A stretch of DNA of 64,000 nt from Metabacillus sediminilitoris (GTDB lineage Bacteria; Bacillota; Bacilli; Bacillales; Bacillaceae), in NCBI RefSeq assembly GCF_009720625.1, contig NZ_CP046266.1, positions 1,373,501 through 1,437,500 of the forward strand. Reading direction: 5' to 3'. The notes below the pieces were generated by a model. That model was given only the letters and a program-made list of their open reading frames with translations. It had not been told where the DNA came from and did not search any database. The position numbers were made by a program, and so were the translations under genes. Positions 1-8,775 of this stretch are shown piece after piece (position 1 is the first letter of the stretch; each line of letters opens with the position of its first letter).

Positions 1-629
1 TATTCTTCTAATCGTCTAATCGCAATGGCATAAAAGTGCGGTGGCTGCCATAAAAACATAAAGACGAATAATCCAATTGCAACAGGATGGAAAATATCTG
101 CTGAAATAACTGCCCATCCTATAATTGGAGGCATTGCACCAGACAAGCTTCCCACTTCAGTATTATAAATGGTGGAACGTTTTGTAAACATTGTATAAGC
201 AAATACATAAAAGACAAATCCTAAAAAGGCCATTGCTGCTGCCAAAATTGAAATAGAAAGGAGCAGCACTAATCCAATCGCAACCAATGCGATCCCTAAC
301 CATAATGCAAATTTAGGATTGATGGAACCGTCAGCTGTTGGACGGACCTTCGTTCGCTTCATGATAGAATCAATATCTCTGTCATAATAGTTATTAATAG
401 CACCAGATCCGCCTACGACAAATGATGTTCCAATTAAAGATAGTAAGATAATCGGTAGTTTTTCGATAAACCCGATGTCATAGATATATAATGCAAGACT
501 TAGTCCAGCGAGCATCCCTAATATATTGGATTTAATGATTCCAGTTTTTATAATTAATTTTATCACTTTCCAAGAGAAATACTCTTTCAAAGAAAGCGAA
601 TCTTTTAATACGATCTCGGTGTTTTTCAC
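1..629 (-). CDS. ctaB: Protoheme IX farnesyltransferase (heme O synthase), 3' end cut by window
   Basis: Integral membrane prenyltransferase that adds a farnesyl group to heme B to give heme O, the precursor of heme A for aa3-type oxidases. The reverse-strand translation has the UbiA-family active-site motif NNYYDRDID followed by KRTKVRPT, and later WQPPHFYAIAI, both typical of CtaB/CyoE. The reading frame is open to position 1, so the C-terminal part lies outside the window. The ATG at 635 sits only about 1-2 nt from the GAGGAG ribosome binding site. The in-frame GTG at 629 has about 7 nt spacing and is the better start. The gene follows ctaA by 38 bp on the same strand, so the two are probably co-transcribed and together supply heme A to the divergent qox operon. 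Identification is secure; the exact start is not. Confidence 0.95.
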   Translation of the reverse strand, partial: MKNTEIVLKDSLSLKEYFSWKVIKLIIKTGIIKSNILGMLAGLSLALYIYDIGFIEKLPIILLSLIGTSFVVGGSGAINNYYDRDIDSIMKRTKVRPTADGSINPKFALWLGIALVAIGLVLLLSISILAAAMAFLGFVFYVFAYTMFTKRSTIYNTEVGSLSGAMPPIIGWAVISADIFHPVAIGLFVFMFLWQPPHFYAIAIRRLEE

Positions 630-667
630 AACCATTCTCCTCTTTCAATTTAAATAAAGAGTAAGTC

Positions 668-1606
668 TTACCCTACTCTTTTCATCTCTTTGTTGTCTAA
701 CATTTTTTCTACACTTTTGCTGCGAGAATTTAACAGCATGATATAGCTAAGAACACCAAAGATAAGCGTAATAACTAAAGAGTGTATAAGTGAAAATGTC
801 AAACTCAAACCTGTAGCAACTGTCAAGATTCCACTTGTAATTTGCATCAGCAATAATACAACCAAACTAATCATACTATATTTGATAACGCGGTAGTTCC
901 AATAATGTTTATATGCAAAATAAGCAGTTGAACAAATCCATACGAATAAAATCAGAGCAAGTGAACGGTGCCCAAACTGAACAAGTTGCTGAATCGTTTC
1001 CAGGGAAATGAAACCACCATTACCAAAGGGCCATACAGGCAGGGCAAGACCTGCTCCTTCATGTCGGACAAGTGCTCCAGAATAAATAACAAAATAAGTA
1101 TAAAAAGATAGGAAATAAAGATTTCGTTTCATCTTTTTCCCAATCACTAATTCCTTAGCATCGAATTTATAGTCAAACTCAAAGACTAATAAAGCGAGTA
1201 ACAATACTGAAGCAAATGAAATCATTGAAATACCAAAATGCAGCGCCATAATATATGGGTTTTGACCCCACATAACGGCAGCAGCCCCCATTAAAGCCTG
1301 TATGATTAGAAATAATACTGAGATCGAAGCAAGCAGTTTTGTTTCTCTTCTCTTAATATAAATAGAAGACATAATGGCCAGTACAACAACAAAGATAGAC
1401 CCGATCATAGTCGTAGCTCTATGTGCGAATTCAATAAGTTTTTCAGGTGTTACATCAGAAAGTTGTACAAGTTCTCCTTCGCAAAGAGGCCATGATCTTC
1501 CACATCCATCTGCAGATCCAGTCTTGGTTACTAAAGCTCCTCCAAGAACAACAAATGCCATAGAAATAACAGCTAAGATGGCAATGATCTTTATATATTT
1601 TTTCAA
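668..1606 (-). CDS. ctaA: Heme A synthase
   Basis: Membrane monooxygenase that oxidises the C8 methyl group of heme O to the formyl group of heme A. The 312-aa protein has about eight hydrophobic segments, the usual size. The conserved extracytoplasmic cysteine pair is present at C35 and C42 (CGRSWPLC), as is the first heme-ligand motif (EFAHR, H61), with further His in LHF, FGHR and IHS motifs of the two four-helix bundles. It starts with TTG at 1606, preceded by AAGGAGAG at good spacing; the nearest upstream ATGs lack such a site. It lies directly upstream of ctaB and divergent from qoxABCD, so this locus groups heme A synthesis with the heme A-using quinol oxidase. In Bacillus subtilis, by contrast, ctaA is divergent from ctaBCDEF (from memory). 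Confidence 0.96.
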   Translation of the reverse strand: MKKYIKIIAILAVISMAFVVLGGALVTKTGSADGCGRSWPLCEGELVQLSDVTPEKLIEFAHRATTMIGSIFVVVLAIMSSIYIKRRETKLLASISVLFLIIQALMGAAAVMWGQNPYIMALHFGISMISFASVLLLALLVFEFDYKFDAKELVIGKKMKRNLYFLSFYTYFVIYSGALVRHEGAGLALPVWPFGNGGFISLETIQQLVQFGHRSLALILFVWICSTAYFAYKHYWNYRVIKYSMISLVVLLLMQITSGILTVATGLSLTFSLIHSLVITLIFGVLSYIMLLNSRSKSVEKMLDNKEMKRVG

Positions 1607-1952
1607 TCAATATCTCTCCTTGACGTAAAAGAAATTTTATAAAACATATTATTTATACTCTTATTATGATGAAAAGTAAAAGGAATGACATCCAATGAAG
1701 ACAAAAGACACATTATTGTCATAAAGCTATTGCAATTTATAAACATTTTAAAAATCCATACTTTTTCAATGTGTAGTTTACTTTGAGGAAAAAACGAGTA
1801 ATACATAGATAGTTAGATTATCAAAATAGTTTAACTTTCTATAAAATTTTAGTATTATTGATTAGCGCATGATTTCAACCTCTAAAACTATTTTACATTG
1901 TTCAACCTTTCACTTACATTATTAGTATATCAAAATAAAAAGGAGCGAAAAC
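1607..1952. other. Divergent intergenic region between ctaA and the qox leader
   Basis: AT-rich region of about 350 bp that must carry the divergent promoters for ctaAB and qoxABCD. I could not pick a clear -35/-10 pair with confidence. A 67-codon reading frame on the minus strand (1603-1806) has no convincing ribosome binding site and I do not count it as a gene. Just downstream, a spaced inverted repeat (TTGGTAA at 1953-1959 and TTACCAA at 1994-2000) could pair in the RNA. Confidence 0.4.
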
Positions 1953-2036
1953 TTGGTAATGAAATCTATTATGATAATCTTTTGGCAAAATTGTTACCAA
2001 ACTGTGAAGAAACTTCGTCTAAATTTTGAAAGTTAA
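1953..2036 (+). CDS. Possible 27-codon leader peptide upstream of qoxA
   Basis: A short frame that starts with TTG at 1953, seven bases after a good AGGAG site (1941-1945), and ends at TAA 2034-2036. It encodes a 27-residue peptide with a short hydrophobic stretch (IMIIFW) and a basic tail (KKLR). It ends about 130 bp before the probable qoxA start. The start and end of the frame overlap the arms of the inverted repeat TTGGTAA/TTACCAA, so translation could in principle influence RNA folding. It may be fortuitous. Nothing links it to a known leader peptide. Confidence 0.3.
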   Translation: MVMKSIMIIFWQNCYQTVKKLRLNFES

Positions 2037-2165
2037 TAAATAATGCGTAGGAAACTATTTTGTTTTTTTTTTATTTTGATAGTATGTGTAGGTGAATATA
2101 ATTTGTTTTACCATTTGAAATCATTGATTCATAAATGCGCTGTTTTAGAAAGGAGAGTGACAAAG

Positions 2166-3164
2166 GTGTTCAAAAAGTTAAAGCCTTATTTAGTTCTTGC
2201 AACATCATTCCTATTTTTATTTGTTTTAAGTGGCTGTAGTGAATATGCAATATTTGATCCAAAAGGACCTAATGCTGCGACACTTAAAGATCTCATTATG
2301 TATTCAATTTACTTTATGATATTTATCATGATTGTTGTTTACGCACTATTTGCCTTTGTTATTGTAAAATATCGTGACCGTAAAAATTTCAATGAAAAGG
2401 ATCACGAGCCTGATATTCATGGCAGTACAAAGTTGGAAATCATTTGGACGGTTATACCAATCGTCATCATTATTGCTTTATCAATTCCAACAGTTAAAGT
2501 ACTTTATGATTTAGAAAAACCGCCAAAAGAAACGGCACATAAAGAACCAATTGTTATTCATGCAACATCTGCCGATTGGAAGTGGATTTTTAGTTATCCA
2601 GGGGAAGATATCGAAACAGTCAATTATGTAAATGTTCCGGAAGACCACCCAGTACTTTTCAAGATTACATCTGCTGATTCAATGAGTTCTTTCTGGGTTC
2701 CGCAAATTGGCGGTCAAGAATATGGAATGCCTGGTATGGTAAATGATTTATACCTTCAGGCTGATGAACCTGGAGAATATGAAGGAATGAACTCTAACTT
2801 TACAGGCCAAGGTATGACACATCAACAATTTAACTTTGTAGCCTTAGAAGAAGATGACTACCAAAAATGGGTAAAAGAAACACAAGAAAAAGCACCACAA
2901 TTAACAGAAGAAACATATGAAAAATTATTGTTGCCTGACACAGTTGAAGAAATGACATTTTCAAATACTCACTTAGATATTGTTGATCATGGAGTAGATT
3001 CTGGTGAATATGCGATGAAAGTCCGCGAAAAATACGGAGTTGAAATAAAACCTCATGGTGGTGAAGATTCTCATGATAGTGAAGAATCTACAGAAGCTGT
3101 AGAAGACAATCATGAAGAAGAGGCTTCAACGACAACTGAATCTAGTGAACATCATAACCACTAA
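2166..3164 (+). CDS. qoxA: Cytochrome aa3 menaquinol oxidase subunit II
   Basis: Membrane-anchored lipoprotein subunit of the heme-copper menaquinol oxidase. The open frame runs back to 2043, but GTG at 2166 follows AGGAG (2151-2155) and gives a clean lipoprotein signal: KK, a hydrophobic core, then lipobox LSGC with C24 as the lipidated residue. Two transmembrane helices follow, then a cupredoxin domain with ADWKWIFSYP and SADSMSSFWVPQIGGQEYGM. The CuA ligand set (CxxxC with His/Met) of cytochrome c oxidase subunit II is absent. That makes this a quinol oxidase (Qox) and not CtaC. The last ~45 residues are rich in His, Glu and Ser and look disordered. First gene of qoxABCD, 17 bp before qoxB. 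Confidence 0.95.
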   Translation: MFKKLKPYLVLATSFLFLFVLSGCSEYAIFDPKGPNAATLKDLIMYSIYFMIFIMIVVYALFAFVIVKYRDRKNFNEKDHEPDIHGSTKLEIIWTVIPIVIIIALSIPTVKVLYDLEKPPKETAHKEPIVIHATSADWKWIFSYPGEDIETVNYVNVPEDHPVLFKITSADSMSSFWVPQIGGQEYGMPGMVNDLYLQADEPGEYEGMNSNFTGQGMTHQQFNFVALEEDDYQKWVKETQEKAPQLTEETYEKLLLPDTVEEMTFSNTHLDIVDHGVDSGEYAMKVREKYGVEIKPHGGEDSHDSEESTEAVEDNHEEEASTTTESSEHHNH

Positions 3165-3181
3165 GAAGGGAGGAACACTGA

Positions 3182-5140
3182 ATGTTTGATTTTATTAAAG
3201 ATAATTTAATCTTAAATGATCCAATGCTCCTTGGAGCGAACATCTCTATTTTGTTATCTGTAATTGGAATTGTGTTTATTCTTACTTACTTTAAAAAATG
3301 GAAATGGCTTTGGACAGAGTGGTTAACATCTGTTGATCATAAAAAAATTGGTATTATGTATATTATTGCAGCCGTCATCATGCTTTTCCGTGGTGGTGTG
3401 GATGCATTATTAATGAGAGCACAGTTAACAGTGCCAAACAATGAGTTTTTAACATCTCAGCATTACAATGAAATCTTTACAACACATGGTACGATCATGA
3501 TTATCTTCATGGCGATGCCATTCGTAATAGGTTTAATGAACGTCGTTGTTCCGCTGCAAATAGGAGCAAGGGACGTAGCATTTCCTTATTTAAATGCATT
3601 AAGTTTTTGGTCATTTTTCTTTGGAGCTATTCTTTTCAACATCTCCTTCGTATTTGGTGGATCACCAGATGCAGGGTGGACGAACTATGCTCCTTTAGCA
3701 ATTGAAGGTAGTCCTGGACCCGGAATCAACTATTATTTACTTGGATTACAGATCTCTGGTATAGGTACCCTGTTAACAGGTATTAACTTTATCGTAACAA
3801 TCATTAAAATGCGTGCGCCAGGAATGACATTAATGCGTATGCCAATGTTTACATGGACAGCTTTAATTACAAACTTTATTATTGTTTTTGCATTCCCTGT
3901 ATTAACAGTAACATTAGCATTAATGACATTTGACCGATTATTCGGCACTCATTTCTTTACATTAGCTGATGGTGGTATGCCAATGCTTTGGGCTAACTTG
4001 TTCTGGATTTGGGGACATCCTGAAGTATATATCGTTATCTTGCCGGCGTTCGGTATTTTCTCGGAAATTTTCGCAACGTTTGCTAGGAAAACATTGTTTG
4101 GTTATAAATCGATGGTTATTTCGATCGTGACGATTTCTTTCTTGAGTTTCCTAGTTTGGGTTCACCACTTCTTTACAATGGGTGGAACTGCAGCAGTGAA
4201 CTCTGTATTCTCCATTACAACGATGGCGATTGCAGTACCTACAGGTATTAAAATCTTTAACTGGTTACTCACTCTTTATAAAGGACGAATTGAATATACA
4301 GTACCGATGCTTTGGTCTGTCGGATTTATTCCAACATTCCTAATCGGTGGAGTAACTGGAGTAATGCTTGGTATGGCAGCAGCAGATTTTCAGTATCATA
4401 ACAGTTACTTCCTTGTTGCGCATTTCCACTATACATTAATTTGTGGTACTGTATTTGCTTGTTTTGCTGGATTTGTTTTCTGGTATCCAAAAATGTTTGG
4501 TCATAAATTAAATGAGCGCCTAGGGAAATGGACATTCTGGTTCTTTATGATTGGATTTAATGTTTGTTTCTTACCACAATTCCTACTAGGATTTGATGGT
4601 ATGCCAAGACGTATTTACACTTATGGTCCAGAAGATGGATGGACTGGATTAAACGTTGTTTCAACAATTGGCGGTATTGGTATGGGTATTGCCTTTATGA
4701 TCCTTGTTTATAACGTATATTACAGCTTCCGTTATGCAAAAAGAGAAACGTCTGGAGATGCGTGGGGAGCAGGACGTACACTTGAATGGGCAACAACGAC
4801 TTCAGTTGCACCATTTTATAACTTTGCTGTAACACCAGAAGTTAAAGGTCTAGATGCATTCATGATTATGAAACAAGAACGTGAAGCAGGTAAAGAAGAG
4901 AAGCCTGAGTATAAACCAATTCACATGCCAAGTAACGCAGGAACTCCATTTGTCATGTCGGTATTCTTCTTTGTTGCAGGTTTTGGCTTAGTCTTTAAAT
5001 TGTGGTGGATCGCGATTTTAGGCGGTATTGGTGTGTTAGCATGTATGGCACTTCGTTCACTTCGTTCACATAAAGAAGATGAAGGTTATTATGTCAGTGT
5101 AGAAGAAATCATCAACACAGAACAGAAAAAGGAGGCGTAA
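3182..5140 (+). CDS. qoxB: Cytochrome aa3 menaquinol oxidase subunit I
   Basis: Catalytic heme-copper subunit (652 aa) that oxidises menaquinol, reduces O2 to water and pumps protons. All metal ligands are visible: low-spin heme His H102 (FTTHGT) and H416, heme a3 His H414 (AHFHY), and CuB His H279 with the cross-linked Y283 (WGHPEVY) plus H328/H329 (VHHFFTM). The length and N-terminal extra helix match QoxB/CyoB rather than the shorter CtaD. The start at 3182 follows AAGGGAGG. It is co-transcribed with qoxA and qoxC with spacings of 17 and 3 bp. No missing residues or truncation were seen. Confidence 0.97.
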   Translation: MFDFIKDNLILNDPMLLGANISILLSVIGIVFILTYFKKWKWLWTEWLTSVDHKKIGIMYIIAAVIMLFRGGVDALLMRAQLTVPNNEFLTSQHYNEIFTTHGTIMIIFMAMPFVIGLMNVVVPLQIGARDVAFPYLNALSFWSFFFGAILFNISFVFGGSPDAGWTNYAPLAIEGSPGPGINYYLLGLQISGIGTLLTGINFIVTIIKMRAPGMTLMRMPMFTWTALITNFIIVFAFPVLTVTLALMTFDRLFGTHFFTLADGGMPMLWANLFWIWGHPEVYIVILPAFGIFSEIFATFARKTLFGYKSMVISIVTISFLSFLVWVHHFFTMGGTAAVNSVFSITTMAIAVPTGIKIFNWLLTLYKGRIEYTVPMLWSVGFIPTFLIGGVTGVMLGMAAADFQYHNSYFLVAHFHYTLICGTVFACFAGFVFWYPKMFGHKLNERLGKWTFWFFMIGFNVCFLPQFLLGFDGMPRRIYTYGPEDGWTGLNVVSTIGGIGMGIAFMILVYNVYYSFRYAKRETSGDAWGAGRTLEWATTTSVAPFYNFAVTPEVKGLDAFMIMKQEREAGKEEKPEYKPIHMPSNAGTPFVMSVFFFVAGFGLVFKLWWIAILGGIGVLACMALRSLRSHKEDEGYYVSVEEIINTEQKKEA

Positions 5141-5143
5141 GTT

Positions 5144-5785
5144 ATGGCACATGATGAAAATATAAGTCCTAACACGCCCTTGGAATATCAGTCTGGTATT
5201 GGAAGACTGAACATCTTTGGATTCTGGATTTTCTTGGGCGCTGAAGTCATTTTATTCTCTACAATTTTTGCAACATATTTCTCAATCTATACTTCTACAA
5301 TTGGTGGTCATGCGGCCCATGGTGGCCACGCTGGCGGTGTACCAATGCCTGGTGAACTTTTTGAGATAGGTAACACGTTAGTCATGACGATTGTCTTATT
5401 AATAAGTAGTTTCACTTGTGGATTAGCGATTCATGAAATGAGAAAAAGAAATACAAAATCAATGATTGCTTGGTTAGTTATTACTTTATTATTTGGTTTA
5501 GGATTTCTTTATTTAGAAATTACTGAGTTTATGCATCTAGTTCATGAAGGTGCTGCATTAGGTACAAATGCATACTGGTCTTCATTCTACTTTTTGACAG
5601 GAACACATGGACTGCACGTATCACTTGGTATTGGTTGGATGATCTTAATTATTTTACAAATCTTTAAAAGAGGTTTAACACCAGATACAGCTAAAAAGGT
5701 ATTTATTGCGAGTTTATATTGGCACTTTTTAGACTTTGTATGGATCTTCGTTTATACTGGTGTTTACCTAATAGGGATGGTGTGA
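5144..5785 (+). CDS. qoxC: Cytochrome aa3 menaquinol oxidase subunit III
   Basis: Subunit III of the quinol oxidase (213 aa). It has five predicted transmembrane segments and the conserved family features GFWIFLGAEVILFSTIFATY near the N terminus, GTHGLHV and YWHFLDFVWIFVY near the C terminus. AAAGGAGG precedes the ATG. Between helices 1 and 2 there is a short His/Gly-rich loop (HAAHGGHAGG). From memory the B. subtilis protein is slightly shorter (about 204 aa) and the loop may account for the difference. Third gene of qoxABCD, 3 bp from qoxB and 3 bp from qoxD. Confidence 0.95.
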   Translation: MAHDENISPNTPLEYQSGIGRLNIFGFWIFLGAEVILFSTIFATYFSIYTSTIGGHAAHGGHAGGVPMPGELFEIGNTLVMTIVLLISSFTCGLAIHEMRKRNTKSMIAWLVITLLFGLGFLYLEITEFMHLVHEGAALGTNAYWSSFYFLTGTHGLHVSLGIGWMILIILQIFKRGLTPDTAKKVFIASLYWHFLDFVWIFVYTGVYLIGMV

Positions 5786-5788
5786 TAA

Positions 5789-6088
5789 ATGGCAAATAAC
5801 AAGAATAATACTCATCATTTTCCATGGTCACATATTATCGGTTTAATATTATCGATTGCGTTAACTTTGTTAGCAGCTGGATTAGCTTTATATACAGATT
5901 TAGCGTTACAAACGATTGTTATTATTATCTTTATCCTTGCGTTTTTTCAAGCAGCGATTCAGTTAATCATGTTCATGCACATCAGTGAAGGTGAACGTGG
6001 ATGGCAGATTCTTAAAATAAGCTCTGCTGGATTTATGGCGATCGTAATTGTTTATGGCTCTGTTTGGGTCATGACGAATATGCACTGA
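5789..6088 (+). CDS. qoxD: Cytochrome aa3 menaquinol oxidase subunit IV
   Basis: Small subunit IV (99 aa) with three transmembrane helices and the family signature FFQAAIQLIMFMHISEGE. A soluble His-rich N terminus (NNTHHFPWSH) precedes helix 1. Assigned by these motifs and by being the last gene of qoxABCD, which ends in a strong terminator about 30 bp downstream. It is somewhat shorter than the B. subtilis protein (about 124 aa from memory), mostly at the N terminus. Confidence 0.93.
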   Translation: MANNKNNTHHFPWSHIIGLILSIALTLLAAGLALYTDLALQTIVIIIFILAFFQAAIQLIMFMHISEGERGWQILKISSAGFMAIVIVYGSVWVMTNMH

Positions 6089-6118
6089 TGCGTTTTTAAA
6101 TCATGTAATTTTACTCTT

Positions 6119-6164
6119 AACCCGAATTTCGAACTCTTTTACTAGTTCCGAGATTCGGGTTTTC
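6119..6164 (+). terminator. Rho-independent terminator of qoxABCD
   Basis: Stem AACCCGAAT...ATTCGGGTT, extended by an imperfect inner stem (TCGAAC/GTTCCGA), followed by TTTCT. It lies 30 bp after the qoxD stop. Confidence 0.85.
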
Positions 6165-6244
6165 TATTGCCTAAAAACTGATTCTTTTTAGAATGTAAGA
6201 AATGATAAAATAAGAGAAGATAGAGAAATGAAGGATGTGGAAAA

Positions 6245-6448
6245 ATGAAACGTATGAAAATCGTCATTCCGACTATGTTAGCAGTCGGGATTATTGCCTT
6301 GTGGATGTTAGAAAAAGATTATTCTGCTGTACCGCTGCAATATCGCATACCAATTGCTATAATGGGAGCAATTATCTCTGGTGTCATTACCTTTTTTCTT
6401 TATAAAAATGATGAAGATGGTGTAGATAAGAAGTCGGGTAAAGGATAA
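6245..6448 (+). CDS. Small two-helix membrane protein, unknown function
   Basis: 67-aa protein with two hydrophobic segments (about residues 5-20 and 36-53), a positively charged N terminus (MKRMK) and a charged C-terminal tail. AAGGATGTGG precedes the ATG, and a clear terminator follows at 6511, so it looks like a monocistronic gene. I do not recognise a family. Its position after qoxABCD does not establish a link to respiration. Confidence 0.6.
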   Translation: MKRMKIVIPTMLAVGIIALWMLEKDYSAVPLQYRIPIAIMGAIISGVITFFLYKNDEDGVDKKSGKG

Positions 6449-6510
6449 ATTGGTAAACAATCAAGTATAATGTTGACGCGAAAAAACGAGGTTTTTAACA
6501 TGTTTTAATT

Positions 6511-6553
6511 GAGAGCTTGGAATAAATTAGTTCCAAGCTCTCTTCCTTTTTCA
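6511..6553 (+). terminator. Terminator after the small membrane protein
   Basis: Perfect stem GAGAGCTTGGAA / TTCCAAGCTCTC with an 8-nt loop, followed by TTCCTTTTTC. Confidence 0.85.
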
Positions 6554-6720
6554 ACAGAAGCATTTACCTGGAGAACAATCCACATATTATTTGCCCCTTT
6601 TTACAGAATTGAACTCGTAAATGTACATAAAACCTGAAATATTGGTAAGAACTCCTAAGTGTGAACCGATTTTAATAACTATTTTATATAGATACTACGC
6701 TTTTCTTCTACATTGGAAGT

Positions 6721-6793
6721 TAATCTATCAACTATGCTGAGTAATCTATCAACATTCCTATTTAATCTATCAACTTTTCTCTAAAATCTATCA
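6721..6793. repeat. Array of four repeats at exact 21-bp period (core TAATCTATCAAC)
   Basis: The 12-bp core TAATCTATCAAC starts at 6721, 6742 and 6763. A decayed fourth copy (AATCTATCA) occupies the unit starting at 6784. Each core is followed by a 9-bp unconserved spacer, so the period is exactly 21 bp. The region 6554-7013 contains no gene otherwise. Confidence 0.85.
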
Positions 6794-7013
6794 TTTGACA
6801 AAAATCGAGCATTGTCGACTTTTATAAATACATACTTACTTTTACCAACGAACTTTATTTAAAGGTAACAAAAGATTTAGATGAATAAATAAAGGCTCAC
6901 TTGAAATAAACTTAGTTATTGATGAAAAACTGTTAAGAGTCCGGGGTCAGTCTTTATGAACGTGATATTAACTTGCCTTAGAATACTCAATTTAAATAAG
7001 AGAGGTACATAAA
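6794..7013. other. Upstream region of the alpha-glucosidase gene
   Basis: AT-rich non-coding DNA. It holds the fragment GTCCGGGGTCAGTCTTTAT near 6940, which resembles remnants of dispersed repeats, but I cannot assign it. I see no cre site or clear promoter here. The ribosome binding site AGAGAGG-like stretch lies just before the ATG at 7014. Confidence 0.3.
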
Positions 7014-8693
7014 ATGAAAAAAATTTGGTGGAAAGAAGCTGTAGCTTACCAAGTATACCCTCGAAGTTTTATGGATTCAAATGGTGATGGCATCGGTGAT
7101 TTACAAGGAATGATTTCTAAATTAGATTATATAAAAGACTTAGGCATTGACGTGATTTGGATCTGCCCAATGTACAAATCCCCTAATGATGACAATGGCT
7201 ATGATATAAGTGATTACCAAAATATAATGGATGAATTTGGAACAATGGCAGATTTTAATCAATTATTAGAGGAAGTTCATAGACGTGGGATGAAGCTTAT
7301 CATTGATTTAGTCATTAACCATACAAGTGATGAACATCCTTGGTTTATTGAATCACGCTCTTCACTAAAAAACCCGAAGCGTGATTGGTATATTTGGCGC
7401 GACGGAAAAAAGGGGAAGGAGCCTAATAACTGGGAAAGTATTTTTAGTGGATCTGCATGGCAATATGATGAAAAAACAGATCAATATTACCTGCATCTTT
7501 TTTCTAAAAAACAACCAGATCTTAACTGGAGAAATCCGGATGTCCGAGAGTCTTTATACGAGATGATTAACTGGTGGCTTGATAAAGGGATCGATGGTTT
7601 TCGCGTAGATGCAATCAGCCATATTAATAAAGAAGAAGGTTTAAAGGATATGCCAAATCCCGAAAGATTACCATATGTATCATCGTTCGAAAAACATATG
7701 AATGTGAAAGGCATTCATACATATCTGCAAGAATTAAAAGAGAAGACATTTGCAAAATACGATATTATGACGGTTGGAGAAGCAAACGGTGTTAAAGCAG
7801 AAGATAAAAAGGATCTTATCCAGTGGGTCGGAACAGAAAAAGGAAAATTTAATATGGTGTTCCAATTTGAACATTTATCATTATGGGATGCTGGTAAAAA
7901 GAAAACGTTAGACATTGTTGAATTAAAAAAAGTATTAACAAAATGGCAAAAGGGCCTTGAAAATATAGGATGGAATGCGCTTTTTATTGAAAATCATGAC
8001 CAGCCTCGCAGGGTTTCAACATGGGGGAATGATACGCAATTTTGGTATGAGAGTGCAACTGCACTTGGTGCGATGTATTTTCTCATGCAAGGAACTCCTT
8101 TTATTTATCAAGGTCAGGAAATAGGTATGACAAATGTTAAATTTGATTCAATTGATCAGTACAATGATGTAGCAGATAAGAACATGTACCGCATCAAGCG
8201 AGAAGAAGGCGTACCACATGATGAAATCATGGAAATCATTTGGGCTTCAAGCCGCGATAATTCTCGAACACCCATGCAATGGAGCTCTGAAGCAAATGCA
8301 GGATTTACAACAGGAACACCGTGGCTTGGAGTTAATAAAAATTACAAAGAAATAAATGTAGAAAAACAGCTTCAAGATGAAAGATCTATTCTTCATTTTT
8401 ATAAAATGATGATTAAGTTAAAAAAGGAAAATCAAGTATTTACGTATGGTACGTATGACTTGATTCTTGATAATCATCCGCAAATTTTTGCGTATACTCG
8501 TACGTTGGATGATGACAAAGTGGTTGTTCTTACAAATCTTTCAGAAAAAGAAGCAGAAATAGAGGAACCTTTGGATTTTACAGTTTCTCAAGAATTATTG
8601 TTAGCTAATTATACTGTATCAAATCATCAATTGATCCAACAATTCATGTTAAAGCCTTTTGAAACTAGAGTATACCGAATATTTTTAGATTAG
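7014..8693 (+). CDS. GH13 alpha-glucosidase (oligo-1,6- or exo-1,4-type)
   Basis: Cytoplasmic glycoside hydrolase (559 aa, no signal peptide) that releases glucose from the non-reducing end of malto- or isomalto-oligosaccharides. The GH13 regions are intact: DLVINHTSDEHPWF, GFRVDAI with nucleophile D199, GEAN with acid/base E256, and ENHDQPR with D329. The order and length match the MalL/oligo-1,6-glucosidase subfamily. The residue after D199 is Ala. In this subfamily Val at that site goes with alpha-1,6 activity, whereas Ala or Thr is found in alpha-1,4-specific enzymes (family knowledge, from memory), so an exo-alpha-1,4-glucosidase is at least as likely as an isomaltase. Stand-alone gene with no transporter or regulator beside it. 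Confidence 0.9.
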   Translation: MKKIWWKEAVAYQVYPRSFMDSNGDGIGDLQGMISKLDYIKDLGIDVIWICPMYKSPNDDNGYDISDYQNIMDEFGTMADFNQLLEEVHRRGMKLIIDLVINHTSDEHPWFIESRSSLKNPKRDWYIWRDGKKGKEPNNWESIFSGSAWQYDEKTDQYYLHLFSKKQPDLNWRNPDVRESLYEMINWWLDKGIDGFRVDAISHINKEEGLKDMPNPERLPYVSSFEKHMNVKGIHTYLQELKEKTFAKYDIMTVGEANGVKAEDKKDLIQWVGTEKGKFNMVFQFEHLSLWDAGKKKTLDIVELKKVLTKWQKGLENIGWNALFIENHDQPRRVSTWGNDTQFWYESATALGAMYFLMQGTPFIYQGQEIGMTNVKFDSIDQYNDVADKNMYRIKREEGVPHDEIMEIIWASSRDNSRTPMQWSSEANAGFTTGTPWLGVNKNYKEINVEKQLQDERSILHFYKMMIKLKKENQVFTYGTYDLILDNHPQIFAYTRTLDDDKVVVLTNLSEKEAEIEEPLDFTVSQELLLANYTVSNHQLIQQFMLKPFETRVYRIFLD

Positions 8694-8701
8694 TACTACA
8701 T

Positions 8702-8735
8702 AAATGATCCTTACTCATGAGAGTAAGGATCATTT
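8702..8735. terminator. Perfect hairpin between convergent genes, probable bidirectional terminator
   Basis: 15-bp perfect stem AAATGATCCTTACTC / GAGTAAGGATCATTT with a 4-nt loop. The T-tracts are poor, but the position between the convergent alpha-glucosidase and sigma-54 activator genes fits a shared terminator. Confidence 0.65.
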
Positions 8736-8775
8736 AGATTAATAGTGTAGTGATATATGAGTATATGTATTTGGT

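Noticed and set aside
1603..1806. 67-aa minus-strand gene upstream of ctaA
   Set aside because: No ribosome binding site or recognisable domain, and it lies in the divergent promoter region.
2043..6088. Cytochrome c oxidase genes ctaCDEF
   Set aside because: Subunit II lacks the CuA cysteine motif and has no cytochrome c domain, and subunits I-IV match the quinol oxidase QoxABCD pattern.
6721..6793. CRISPR array
   Set aside because: Unit is only 21 bp with a 12-bp core and 9-bp spacer, and there are no cas genes; the same applies to 22129-22254.
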